Origin: Hirsutella rhossiliensis
Lineage: Eukaryota; Ascomycota; Sordariomycetes; Hypocreales; Ophiocordycipitaceae
Direction: 5' to 3'
NCBI RefSeq assembly: GCF_020360975.1
Contig: NW_025408671.1
Span: forward strand, 1,116,001-1,180,000
Length of the DNA: 64,000 bases
The translations under genes and the position numbers were made by a program. The notes beneath the pieces are model-generated. The model was not told the origin of the DNA. It did no database searches and was given only the letters and a program-made list of their open reading frames with translations. Shown here piece after piece: positions 36,690 through 47,689 of the stretch (positions within the stretch are counted from its first letter, which is position 1; each line of letters starts with the position of its first letter).

Positions 36690-38040
36690 CGTATTATATT
36701 ATAATTAGCTATCCACTCGTAAGGTGATTAAATAAGGAGGGTAGATTAGAGAGTAATAAAGTTTTACCTGATCTTGGCTAAAAGGCTCGAGAATAGACGC
36801 GACATAGGTAGTCGGAACGACACCAAATAAACCACAATAAAGTGTCAAGGAGTCGGGGTTGAACGGGTAGGATAGGTCGTCGGTTAGAGCGTTGATTCGG
36901 GGGCTGATCCGAAGCCGCTGTCGGAATATCGAAGCAGGAATTAGGCGAGGTCGTGGTAAAATAATGTCGTGGCAGTTGTCGCGAAGACCGTTGCGCCACG
37001 CAGGCAAAAGGTGGATGGGCTGACGACCCTGTCTTTCCGACAGCAGTAGAATTAACAGGTGGTTAAACTGAGCGGAAATAACGCGTCTGAACGCGGCTAG
37101 TTGGTATAATATATCCTTATTATGTAGATTTTTCGGGTACTTCCTAATCGGCTAATTTATATAGATAAACAAGTAGCAGTTATATTAGGCTCGAGGAGTA
37201 GATAAGTCCCTAATAGCCTCTAAATCGCGAGCTAATGCGATTCGTGTTACTTCTAATTGTTCGCGTAGTATTAAGATATTAAGGGATCTAAATACGTTTT
37301 TCGAATTAGCTTGCTAGGGGCTATATAGCGGTATAATTATTATATTCTATATCTAGAATATAGGTTGCCGAGCTTAATATATGCTTAAAATATAGTATTC
37401 TAACTAAAAAATGTATTATCTATTAATTGCCTTTAAGATAATATGGCATTTCTTAAGCAAATGTTAACGATATATAACTATCGAGGGTTATATTATCCGA
37501 ACGAGAAAATCTAGAACATTCGAGCGGCACTATATTTAAATTATATACATTATAAAATAGCACTATTTATAAGCTTTATAGTGTTTTTTAATACTCCGTA
37601 TAGGGTGGCAAGATTGCTAAAACGGTGGCGTATTAGGCACTGTTAGGGTCGTTATACTATAATATATAGACGCCCTAACTGCCGTCCTTCGCCTCGATTT
37701 CCCTAGCGACGCCCCCGCTAGACGCGGGCGGCGCGGGACTAGGATTTTGCTAGTAGAGTGTGGACGGTGGAATCTAACTAAAACACATATAATAGACTTT
37801 TAAATACGTAGAGCGTCATCATAAGCGCGGCCGAACTCGAAGTTACCGTGTCCGCGCGGGGCAAACCCCTTAATGATAGGGTCAAAGTAGCTTGTTTATT
37901 GATGTATATATGAGCCTACCGAGGAAGAATAGGGAAGAGGCCCTTGGTGGGTGGCTTCGGGTATTGACCCTTTCCTCCCTATATGTCCCCTTGGCCGCGA
38001 AGCGGGGTGATAATTTTTTTTCGCCTTACGTTTCGACTAT
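36690..38040. other. hAT 5' non-coding region
   Basis: No supported gene. 36,700-37,090 and 37,780-38,040 keep CpA/TpG. 37,090-37,760 is TpA-rich and could be an inserted older element, but no ends were found. Confidence 0.4.
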
Positions 38041-38436
38041 ATCGCTATTTATTTACAATTTTTATGAATGAATTGAATGAAGACTCCTGATTTTTGTTTC
38101 GTCGAATTTGAAGACCTCACCCGATTCGGCTTCATTCAATTCAAGGGTCCCGAGGCCGATTCGACTTCAAAATCTTCAAATATCAGCCCTACGAAGGTTA
38201 CGTTGACCCAGAAGTCGAAGGCGCGATAGACCAGTCCATTGATGATGCCAAGATCGCGATAGCTGCGTTACGCAAGGAGGAATTGGACTACGGGCATGAC
38301 TGTATCGTTGTTGCAACATAGCCGCGCTGTAATGTAATGCAAAGATGCATTTGTCTTGGCTGAGACCGCGTGAGACACTGTTAGTAAAGTACACAGCAAA
38401 AATTTGGCGTGGTGGGGAATAAGGCGTCCGCCACAG

Positions 38437-38493
38437 TCTAAGCCACGGCTTGGGGGCATTCTATTGAAATGCGGGGGCATTTTAATAACTCCC
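38437..38493 (-). repeat. MULE right terminal inverted repeat
   Basis: Partner of the arm at 28,747. It lies 116 bp beyond the transposase stop codon at 38,319-38,321 and directly joins the copia frame. Confidence 0.8.
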
Positions 38494-39112
38494 TTACTTT
38501 AACAACATTACGGACACACTCAATTGTACTAATCATTATACTAATCGCCAAATAAGCATCCCTGTCACCCGAAAATGGGGACACCCCTGGTTCTTTCTCT
38601 CGAAAGCTGAAGACTCGATCGCTTTTCTTATAGAGACTGAGATTCGTACACTTCACCGACGATTTGGACACCCAGCAGTCCCTAAGCTATATCACCTTTT
38701 GAAGCAAGCCGGCCACAGCGACGTTTCGATAGGCACATTAGAGACTATCTCTAAGTTCTGCCATCACTGTCAAATGCACTCGCAAGCCCCGAGACGCTTC
38801 AAATTCACCCTCAAGGATGACCAAGAGTTCAATTACGAAATCATCGTTAATGTGATGTACCTAGGAAGCCTACAACGCCTTGTTTTGCACGTTATGGACG
38901 CAGCCACTGCTTTCCAGGGAGCAAGATTCCTACCCTCAATGTTAGCTAAGGATACATGGGAGACCCTTCGGACCGTCTGGATCGACACATACCTTGGACC
39001 CCCTGACACCATTCGACACGACGCAGGGACCAACTTTGCTTCAATGGAGTTCCGCTAAGAAGTAAAACTTATGGGGATTAAATGCTCTTAAGTGCCTGTT
39101 GAGACGCATTGG

Positions 39113-39302
39113 TGTAACGGGCAAGCCGCTTTAACGGCGGCTGCGCCGCCTAGCTTCTAGAACCTTCCATTGGCTCGAAGCTATAAAATGCCGTTATGCT
39201 CTTATGTAGTAGATTTTCTTTCTTTCTTCCTTTCTTCTATATCTTAATAGTAAACAGCATAGGGACTAGTTAGTTATATCAACTCACTAGAGGCCTTTCA
39301 CA
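39113..39302 (+). repeat. 5' LTR of the gypsy element
   Basis: 190 bp, with a TATAAAA box (about 39,182) and a pyrimidine-rich block (39,215-39,240). It has more TpA than the 3' copy. Confidence 0.95.
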
Positions 39303-39392
39303 TACTATCAAGATCACTAAAGACACTAAAGACACTGAAGACACCAAAGTAACTGAGTCCCGTCGGAACTATTAACGTTCAGCGAAGTCGCG

Positions 39393-42300
39393 ATGGCCGA
39401 AGATAACAACATGCAGCCGGACGTCCTCAGCGCCCTAGTTGCCGAGATACGAAGTTTGAGAGAAGAGAATTCCCGAAGAAATACCCAGTTTGAAGAACGG
39501 TTTATTGCCCTGGAACTCCAGCAACACCAGCAATCCCGTTCGTCTGAACTCCCAGAGCCGACGCCATCTGTCACCCCGGCTGTCCCCATCGAGGACATCC
39601 ATGTAGTCGCCACTCACAGCCCTCATCCAACCAAGCGCCCTAAATTACGAGATATCCCGAAATTCGGCGGCGATAAGGCCTAGTGGCGAAGCTAGAAACT
39701 AGAAACCGAAGGAAAACTACGAGTCGATAAAGAAGCCCTTAGAGATGCAGAGGGCCACTTTATATACATCTTTATGAGCCTAGAAGGCAAGGCTAAAGAT
39801 AACGTGACCACATTTATAGAGATGCAAACCGAGAAGAAAACGTTCAATGTTGCTAAACTACTCAACCGCCTCGAGTTATTATACGGGGAGAGGGATCGCA
39901 AGCAGAGAGCTACACGCAACTTACATTCGATTAAGCAAGGGGAGAATGAACCATTTACGTCCTTTTACCCCCGCTTTAAGAGGGAGATCGCCAATGCCAA
40001 CGCCGAGTATTAGCCAGACGACAGCAAGATTTCCTACCTCTAGGAGGCACTAAACGATAAAATAAAAGCAGCCCTTATAGGCTCTGACCCCTCTGCCATC
40101 AGCAGCTACGTTGGGCTGGCGAGGAGATGCGATTCGCTAAGCAGCCAGATAGAACTATTGGGTCAGTGGAAAAGGCCCCGAGGCAACATAAAGAGTTCGG
40201 ACAACTATAACAACCACCAGAACCATAGAGGCCAGGCCGCCTAGAAAGAGTCCGGCCAGAAAACTAAAGTTAGACGAGAGGATATAATGGAATGGGAGCC
40301 AACTCTATAAGCATCCGCGAAAGTAAACGCTGCGCGTACCCGCGGTGATAAGAACACATATAGTCACCAATCCAACCGACCAGAAGACCAAGCGCTATTA
40401 GGCAAGCGTGCAAAGTAGGTCGATCAGACCGAGATAGACGCCCGTTACCGTAAAGGGCGTTGCCTTCGTTGTGGAAGAGACAACTGCAGGATCGAGCGCT
40501 GCCCATTGGCTGCGCCTATCCGACCCGCAAACGCGACCCGTCGCACTCAGGTCAATGCCGTGGCTCCGACACGACCAGCGGTCACTAATGCCGAGATCGC
40601 CGAAGACGAAGCTTCGTCTCATAGCGATAAAGATTTAGACTAGGGACACGCGGCGGCTGTAAGAGAATGGGATGTGAGCGGAAAAGCAAAAATAGACGGG
40701 GAACCGTTCATAGCAGACGTTAGGGTAAACGGCACAGACTTTATGCCATCTCTCGTCGATTATAGCTGCCTCTGCTACGGCGCGGTTAGTAAGCGCATAT
40801 TTCACTCTCTCTAGTTGCTACATATACGCGTTCAGCCGCGCATCTTAGAGAATATAGCGGGAGACGGCAAGGAGGTCAAAATCGACAAGATCACGTATAT
40901 GTCGATCGACCTCGATAGACATCAGCAGCATCGTGTTTTTATATACGTTATCGACGATCTTAACTAGGACATAATCCTAGGTAAACGATAGATAGAAGAC
41001 TAGGATGTTCACATCTACGCAAAGGAAGGATATCTCGAGATCGGGTCTAGTAGAGTTCAAGTACGAGACCGACGACGTTACTAGCCTCCCCAGCTAGACG
41101 TCTCTAATATCATGGCCGCAACCTTTTTAGCAGAGGCACGCCGTGACAAACGAAAAGGCGGCATTGGAGTTCACTCGGTCACGATAGCGGATATTGACAA
41201 GGCCCTAAGACCGAAACCGAAGACTGACGTAATGGAGAAGCTGCCACCACAGTACCACAAGTGGTCTCGAGCTTTCTCTCAGCAACTGGCCGACCAGCTG
41301 CCCCCTCATCGGCCAGGTGTGGACCTGAAGATCGAAGTGCTAAAAGACGAGCATGGCCGAGAGAAGCCCCTACCCTGGGGACCGCTTTACAGCATGTCCC
41401 GCGAGGAGCTATTAGTGCTACGAAAGACCCTCACAGAACTACTCGACAAGGGATTTATTAGAGTCAGCAGCTCGCCAGCCGCAGCACCAGTCCTTATGGT
41501 GAAGAAGCCCGGTGGAGGCATCCGCTTCTGCGTAGATTATAGAGGTTTAAACCATATAACGAAGAGGGACCGCTATCCCTTGCCCTTACTGAGCGAGACC
41601 TTGCGAACTATAGCCAAGGCAAGGTAGTTCACTAAGGTAGATGTTATAGCAGCGTTCTATAAGATCAGGGTCGCCCCCGCCGACGAAGAAAAGACAGCTT
41701 TCAGAACGCGCTATAGATCCTTCGAATGGCTGGTAGTTCTATTCGGCCTAACAGGCGCACCAGCAGCCTTTCAGCGGTATATTAACAGCGTGCTCCAGGA
41801 TTACCTAGATGATTTTATGTCAGCGTATATCGACGATGTCCTGATCTTCTCCTCTAGAAGCCTGCAAGACCACCGCGACAAAGTCGGCAAGGTCCTCCAA
41901 CGACTGATAGACGCTAGGCTGCAACTAGACATCAACAAGAGCGAATTCGAAGTTAAGGCTATGAAATACCTTAGGTTTATTATCGAGGCGGAGTGTGGGA
42001 TCCGAGTCGACCCAGAGAAGGTTAAGGCTGTGAAGGGATAGGCAACCCTAACGAATGTTAAATCCGTAAGGAGTTTTATCGGATTCGCGAACTTCTATAG
42101 GATATTTATGCCAGACTTCTCGGTGATAGCGGAGCCGCTAACGCGGCTAACGAAGAAGGACGTGCCATTCCGTTGGGATAGATTGTGCGAAGAAGCCTTC
42201 GAGAAGCTCAAGGACCTATTGATCACGGCCCCGATCCTTACACACTTCTATCCAGAAAGGGAGACTATCTTAGAAGCAGACGCTTCAGGATTCGCGTCGG

Positions 42301-44357
42301 GAGGCGTGCTCTTACAGAGAGATAATAAGGATAGACTGGTACGACCTGTCGCATACTTCTCGAAGAAACATTCGGCAGCCGAAGCGAACTACGCTATCTA
42401 TAACAAGGAGCTACTCGCCATTCTCAGATGTTTAGAGCAGTAGGAACCAGAGCTACGGGCAGTAGAGCACTTCAAGATCCTAACAGACCACAAGAACCTA
42501 AGATACTTCTACTCGGAAAGGAGGTTAACAGAGAGATAAGTGCGGTGGTCGGAGTTCCTGTCTAGGTTCTAATTCGAGCTCGAATAGAGGCCGGGCCGCA
42601 AGGGCGGATTGCCTAACGCACTCTCTCGACGGGACCAGGATATGCCGGCCAACCACTCTGATAAACGACTAAAGGGACGCATTATAAGGCTATTCCAAGA
42701 TGATCACCTTAGAAGGGTCCCAATATCGACATTGTCTACCAACACCGAGGGTGCCTAGGAAATCAACTTCGGAAAAGAGATTAGGATATTTAAAGATAAG
42801 GAACTACAGCAGCTGTGGCACGCCGCACGCTAAGAAGATAAGCTCTATTAAGAACTCGCGAAGCTAGTAGCAGATAGAGCGAAGAGTTTGCTAATAGAAT
42901 TATAGAAGGAGAAGGTTGTTAGCATTTCAGAGTGCTTATTAGACAATAGAGGCCTACTATGCTTTAGAGAACGCGTCTAGATACCCGGTTCGGAGCCGCT
43001 ACGTACGAGGATTATCTAGGAAACTCACGACTCTTATATTACCGGATATCCTAGAAGGGACCTTACGTACTCGACTCTATCGAGACGCTTCTTCTGGCCG
43101 GGTGCCGCTAGCGATATACGTCGGTTTATGCGCAACTGCGAGGTTTGCGGACGAAACACCATCTAGAGGGATATAAAAAAAGGACTCCTAAAGCCGCTCC
43201 CTATTCCGCAACGTATATAGAGCGAAATTACTATTAACTTTATCACTAACCTCCCACCGTCGGGGAAGGATGGCGCGACGAACTGCATGGTGGTCACGGA
43301 CCGACTCACTAAAGGCGTCGAACTCGAAGGATTATACGATATTTCTTCAGAAGCGGTTGCAAGAAGACTATTCGAACGACATTACCCTGTCCATAGCATC
43401 CTAACGGCTATAACTAGTAATCGGGGTCCCTAGTTCGTCAGTGGTATGTGGAAACATTTCTATTAGCTGCTAGGGATCGAGCAACGGTTATCGATAGCGT
43501 ACTATCCACAAACCGACGGTGCAACAGAACGAATGAACCAAGAGGTAGAGAGGATTCTTCGGATATAGACAAACTATCTGCAAGAGAACTAGTTAGACTT
43601 GCTTCTAATCGCGATAGCGACTATTAACGAGCGGGAAGCAACCTCTACCGGACTGAGTCCGTTCTTCTTTATATATAGCTACCATAATGAGCCAATCTAG
43701 TTAGTTGAGCATCGAAGAACGGAAGACACGACACAGGGAGAAGCTACAGCGGAGGATTTCATTCAGAGACTATAGGACGCCACGGAGTTTGCGCAAGCAG
43801 CGATAGCTATGGCCCAGGAAATACAGCAAGCGCAAGCCAACAAGCATAGGACAGCCGCACCGAGATACAAGCCTAGGGATTAGGTATACCTTAACTTAAG
43901 AAATGTTAAAACATCGCGACCCTGCAAGAAGCTCGATTGGTTATATGCCAAATATCAAGTGCTCGCGGAAGTCAGCCCACATGCCTATAGGTTGGATATG
44001 CCTAGACGCATCTATCCAGTCTTTCACGTCGATCTACTCCGGCTAGTCCCTGGAGACCCATTGCCTTCGCAGAAAATCAATTAAGAGAGTGCCCCGCCGG
44101 TGCTGGTGGACGGCCAAGAGATGTACCTTGTCGAAAGAATTCTGGATGAAAGAATGGAAGGTACGCATAAGAAGGTGCTCGTAAAATGGCATGATTACTC
44201 GCAGCCTACGTGGGAGCCCCTCGCCACTATTCGACACACTGATGCATAGAAGCAATGGAAGAAACATCAAAAGAGTGTCACCTTCTTAAGTCTTCTTCAC
44301 ATAGATTGCCACGATCCCACGGAAGAGGAAACGTTGGAAGGGAGGGAGGTAATGTAA
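39393..44357 (+). pseudogene. Ty3/gypsy gag-pol polyprotein, one frame, many TAG stops
   Basis: A single frame of 1655 codons from ATG 39,393 to TAA 44,355 has no frameshift but dozens of stop codons, nearly all TAG. Gag has an N-terminal coiled coil (LVAEIRSLREENSRR) and a retrotrans_gag part (MSLEGKAKDNVTTFI), then a variant zinc knuckle CLRCGRDNCRIERCPL at 40,461. Protease: DYSCLCYGAVS near 40,760 (the usual DSG is changed). RT: FCVDYRGLN near 41,530 and YIDD at 41,826-41,837. RNase H: ILEADASGFASGGVL near 42,270. Integrase: CEVCGRN near 43,140, INFITNLPP near 43,230, YYPQTDGATERMNQE near 43,505. A chromodomain-like tail (VERILDERMEG...VLVKWHDY..PTWEP) lies at 44,130-44,220. Because only RIP-type stops are present, the ancestral protein is fully traceable but not expressed. 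Confidence 0.93.
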
Positions 44358-44542
44358 CGGGCAAGCCGCTTTAACGGCGGCTGCGCCGCCTAGCTTCTAG
44401 AACCTTCCATTGGCTCGAAGCTATAAAAAGCCGTTATGCTCTTTTGTAGTAGATTTTCTTTCTTTCTTCCTTTCTTCTGTATCTTGATAGTAAACAGCAT
44501 AGGGACTAGTTAGTTGTATCAACTCACTAGAGGCCTTTCACA
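44353..44542 (+). repeat. 3' LTR of the gypsy element
   Basis: 190 bp, 97% identical to the 5' LTR. The polyprotein stop codon TAA (44,355-44,357) is formed by the LTR's own third to fifth bases. Confidence 0.95.
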
Positions 44543-46439
44543 ATTGGTCTATCGGAAAAATTGAAAGATATCACGCCCCCCTCCGACGCGCGTATGACAT
44601 CCTAAACGCGGAACTAAGTAACGTCACCTCCGCCGAAGCAGTGCTCCAAATGGTTGTAAAAGCTATTAACGACATAGCTAGACCTGACGGGATTGTTCTA
44701 ACTTTGCTTGTCTTTGGCGCCTACCCTCGTTTAACTGTGGAATCGCCCCCTTCTACTTCTACCCTAAAAAGGTCGGCCGCGATGCAGAAAGCGATGAAGA
44801 CGCTCCGCTAACTCTTAGCGGAAAGATAAGTTAAAGATGCCCTTCGCACGCGCAACGGACCGTCTACCGCCGACGTTTTATCCCTCCCACTGCAAAGTGA
44901 AGTTCGTGTTTAGAGAGAAAAAGACGGCTGGCAAGGACCTTTCAAGATTGCTTCGATTGACGGACATAACGTTACGATTGATACAGTCAATGGCCCCTAA
45001 GTCTTTCGTTCCACGCACGTACAGCCGTACCTGCGTGATGACTCCACAATCCCTCAAGTTCCTGCCCCTGCCTAGGACGAAGAAGAAACCCCTGCCCGAC
45101 CTGACCCCCCGGCACCCCGCAAGAGAGGACGCCCACCCGGATCTAAGAACAAGCCAAAGGATTTGATTATGATGACCGCTCCTCCAGGCTAAAGTTTCCT
45201 AACTTAGAAGGAAGAAGATGCATACGCTTTATCCATCAAACTCAGGAATGAAGGCATCATGTCGCATTCAGGATGCGTATAATGAAATACGCGGTTGATA
45301 AGCGATGTCATCGAACGTTCTAGATAACATTACAAAAGCACCCTGGGTGGCAAGTGGCAAATTCGCCACCACAAGGCAGTCATATTCCCTCAGGACTATA
45401 AGGAGACAGAACTTCTCATATTCATTTTAGATAGACGACAATGAATAGATTGACTCTTACCTTCCATTTTTTATCCCTGCGAGACATCATCACTGCTCCC
45501 GGCGCCCCATTTAAAGAATCCGATAACATCGAGATCACTGACCTCGTAGGACGAGGTGTATTTAGCTTTAAAAGATACGGTCGAATAATTCACGGTAATC
45601 ATTACATCTTTCGCTCCCGAATAGTTCGTGAAGTCAAAGGCAAAGACACTAAACCGTATAAGAAATCACGACTTATTGTTTAAGGACATAGCGACTTTGA
45701 GAAGACCACCCTACTAACGCAATCCCCGACAATTCAACGCGTTAGTCAAAGACTTATTTTAGCTATTGCCCCCGGACTTCTTCAAGGCAACGGCATGACC
45801 CTTTCCCTTCGCGACATCACTCAAGCATACCCACAATCCTAAACCGAGCTATTCCGGACAATTCTGACCTATTTGCCCACCGAATTGCAAGACAAATACC
45901 CAAATAGAACGATCATTCGTGTTATTAAGCCCCTATACGGAATTGCAGAAGCTGGAGTCTATTGGTATCGTACATATCAACAACATCACCTTAAGAACCT
46001 TAATATGTCTACTTTAACCTATGATTCCTGCCTTTTGATCACAAACACCGGCCCTAATACGTTGGGCATTGTTAGAATGCAGATAGATAATACCCTTATG
46101 CTTAGAACAGACAGCTTTTCCGCCCGTGAAGAAGAAAAGCTTAAGGAAGCACAATTTCGAGCTAAACCAAAGACTTCGATGACCCTAGGAATAACGGTTG
46201 ACTTCAATAGTGCAAAACTTACCCTACTAGATATAGGATCCCTATCGCTTTAGCAGAAAGGACAAGCCTCTAAAATCGCCACTATTGACCCTAGAGCATT
46301 TGATTATAGCCAACGCTACGTCGAGCAACGAGCGCGCGGATCGTATATTGCCTTAATCTATTAACCCGAAGCCTCCTTTAACGTTTCTATCGCAGCATAA
46401 GTCTAGACCCCTAATAACAACGACTGTAAAGCTTTAAAA

Positions 46440-46675
46440 TGTCACGGGCTGTGCCCGGCTGGTGGACCCGGTTGTACCGGGTCCGGTGGGTCGTGCTCCG
46501 GTGGCAACACCGGCCCCGCTCCGCGGACCCAGAAGCTGCGAGAACATTCCGAGAAGGGCAATATAAGCTCGCACTCGAGGCTACGCCTCGAGTTCAGCTT
46601 CTTTTCCTCCTTAGCTCTAGATAGACAACACCTAGGCACCTGCTTGTTGAATAAACTCCGGGCCAGCCTTTCACA
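46440..46675. repeat. Solo LTR (gypsy-like) in copia RNase H linker
   Basis: A 236-bp block starting TGTCACGGGC and ending CCTTTCACA interrupts the copia frame between RT and RNase H. The flanks TAAAA (46,435-46,439) and TAAAT (46,676-46,680) look like a 5-bp duplication with one change. Its termini resemble those of the gypsy LTR at 39.1 kb, but the GC-rich body differs. It contains several small palindromes, ATATAAG and AATAAAC. No internal element part remains, so it arose by LTR-LTR recombination or is a single-LTR insertion. Confidence 0.75.
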
Positions 46676-47510
46676 TAAATAAGCGCTTGCAATGGTAAAT
46701 AGATCACTAAGAACGAGGCCTTATTTATAAACCTATTAATCTCGCCACCGTAAAGCTTTTGATCTTTTATAGACGGATCGTTTGCAAATAATAAGGACCT
46801 ATCCTTATAACTCGGTTACGTTATTGTCCTTACTAACGAGACTAACTATAAAGAGAAAGAGTTTAGGATTAACGGCAATATTATCTACTAGAGTTTAACT
46901 AAATATAAAAGGATAACTTAAAGCGTTTTAGCCTTAGAAATCTATAGAATAGTTAATAGATTCGACATTAGTATATCGGTATTAACGACTTTAAAGATAA
47001 TCACTGACCGTCTCGGACTTCCTTCTATCCCTCTAATCGTCTATACGGACTCGTACTCTCTCTACGAATGTCTTATTAAACTAGGCACAACGAAGGAGAA
47101 GCGATTAATAATCGATATTATGGCCCTTCGTTAGTCGTACGAGCAACGAGAGATCGCAGAGATTCGTTAGATCAACGGTGCAGACAATCTAGCTAATGCT
47201 ATAATAAAGGCATCACCGAACCGAGCCCTAGAACGCCTTATCGATACTAATAGTCTGATAATTCGAATAGAAGGATACGTCTAACGCCCTTAATTACTTA
47301 TGACGCCAATGATTAAATGGTTATTGCAGTTAATTAGCCCGTCTTTCTTTCGTCCGTTCCCTAGGATCCCTATTATGGGTAGTCCACACAACCGGACTTT
47401 AAATAGCTATAACGGCATAGTTATTATGACCTATATAACTAGGTCTTTCTTCTCGTTTGAACCTAGATGGATCATTGCTATGCTTCTTATAGCAAAAGAA
47501 AAGTTGCCAG

Positions 47511-47687
47511 TGTGGGAATTATAGTAATCTATTGTACTCATCTAGCTAGCTCACTTGCGCTGTCACGTGTACGGATGAGGCCACATAGCTAGCATCGTGG
47601 CCTCCTCCCTCCCTTAAAGAGCAGAAGATAGACGAATATAACACACCGGTTAACCCCACCCTTTGCATGCAAAGAGACCTGCTAACA
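47511..47687 (+). repeat. Probable 3' LTR of the copia element
   Basis: The sequence starts TGTGGGAATTATAG right after a purine tract and ends GCTAACA. A second copy was not found in the window, so both limits rest on the TG..CA rule and the position after RNase H. Confidence 0.5.
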
Positions 47688-47689
47688 TA

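Larger units (their letters stand above)
33546..38191 (-). mobile_element. hAT transposon inserted in the MULE
   Basis: The 8-bp duplication CGAAGGTT flanks the element at 33,538-33,545 and 38,192-38,199. The ends start TAGGGGTGATAG (left) and TAGGGCTGATAT (right, complement), followed on both sides by the sub-terminal block TTTGAAGATTTTGAA. Length is 4646 bp. The transposase is on the minus strand (34,280-36,685). The right 1.5 kb upstream of the coding start is unusually long and contains a strongly RIP-like part (about 37,090-37,760), which may be a further nested insertion. Confidence 0.9.
29308..38321 (+). pseudogene. MULE transposase (FAR1-type N-terminus, DDE core, SWIM finger), interrupted twice
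   Basis: The coding parts are 29,308-29,361, 31,550-33,545 and 38,200-38,321, about 720 codons. The presumed start is now ATA (ATG before RIP). The N-terminal FAR1-like part includes VNAVRLNKGFAYRIK. The catalytic core has a D near 32,186 (DYIYKTNRF) and a second D near 32,384 (IVIDRDLALIKAL). A SWIM finger near 33,035-33,082 reads YHCSLLTAYRLPYRHV with Cys replaced by Tyr. KKQKGRPRDD follows near 33,210. Deleting the hAT and one copy of its 8-bp duplication joins ...PAWLDNEG to YVDPEVEGAID in frame and leads to the stop at 38,319. Stops are dense up to about 32,880 and almost absent after it. Confidence 0.85.
28747..38493 (+). mobile_element. Mutator-like element (MULE) carrying nested Fot1 and hAT insertions
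   Basis: The ends carry an inverted repeat of about 57 bp (28,747-28,803 and 38,437-38,493) differing at only a few positions, starting GGGAGTT and containing two 'tgcccccgcatttcaat/atgccccc' blocks. A MULE transposase lies between them. Removing Fot1 (29,362-31,547) and hAT (33,546-38,191) leaves an element of about 2.9 kb. No clean 9-bp duplication flanks the ends; 'actttgat' near 28,736 and 'actttaac' near 38,496 could be a mutated one. The DNA to the left and right is coding on the same strand, the right being copia pol, so the MULE probably sits inside a copia element. Confidence 0.78.
39113..44542 (+). mobile_element. Complete Ty3/gypsy element inserted in copia pol
   Basis: Two 190-bp LTRs (39,113-39,302 and 44,353-44,542), both TGTAACGGG..CCTTTCACA, are flanked by the 5-bp duplication ATTGG (39,108-39,112 and 44,543-44,547). 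Removing the element restores the copia integrase frame (...ETHW/S.IGKIERY). The LTRs differ at five positions. Three are G-to-A in TpG context in the left copy, as light RIP would leave. A purine tract (44,318-44,350) precedes the 3' LTR. Confidence 0.96.
38494..47282 (+). pseudogene. Copia polyprotein: integrase, reverse transcriptase, RNase H (split)
   Basis: The first piece begins inside the linker before the pre-integrase domain (RKWGHPWFFLSKAED, 38,570-38,610), then LHRRFGHPAVPKLYHLLKQAGH and CHHCQMHSQAPRRFKFTLKDD (zinc module), then the integrase core with VMYLG, HDAGTNFASMEF and, after the gypsy insertion, ERYHAPLRRAYDIL. The RT part (45,441-46,430) has KSRLIV*GH, LRDITQAYPQS, PLYGIAEAGVYWY and, at the catalytic site, MQIDNTLML, where this clade of fungal copia has Q-T-D-D-T in place of YVDD. 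RNase H follows the solo LTR (about 46,780-47,280: VYTDSYSLYECLIKLGTTKE). About a dozen TAG/TAA stops fit RIP. The integrase and RT calls are firm. Confidence 0.85.
38494..47687 (+). mobile_element. Ty1/copia element, interrupted by a Ty3/gypsy element and a solo LTR
   Basis: Copia polyprotein pieces lie in the same orientation at 38,494-39,112, 44,543-46,439 and 46,676-47,282, followed by a purine-rich tract (about 47,492-47,503) and a TG..CA LTR (47,511-47,687). The 5' side is cut by the MULE end; its upstream part may be the frame at 27.9-28.7 kb. Mutation is light compared with the 1-27 kb block. The stops fit RIP at CAG/CAA. The order of events is copia first, gypsy and solo-LTR source later. 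Confidence 0.82.

Noticed and set aside
28736..38504. 9-bp target duplication for the large MULE
   Set aside because: The candidates actttgat.. / actttaac.. match only partly and are offset by two or three bases from the TIR ends, so no duplication is claimed.
44837..45166. 109-codon plus-strand frame
   Set aside because: It is an alternate frame of the copia integrase C-terminus, whose own frame is readable there.
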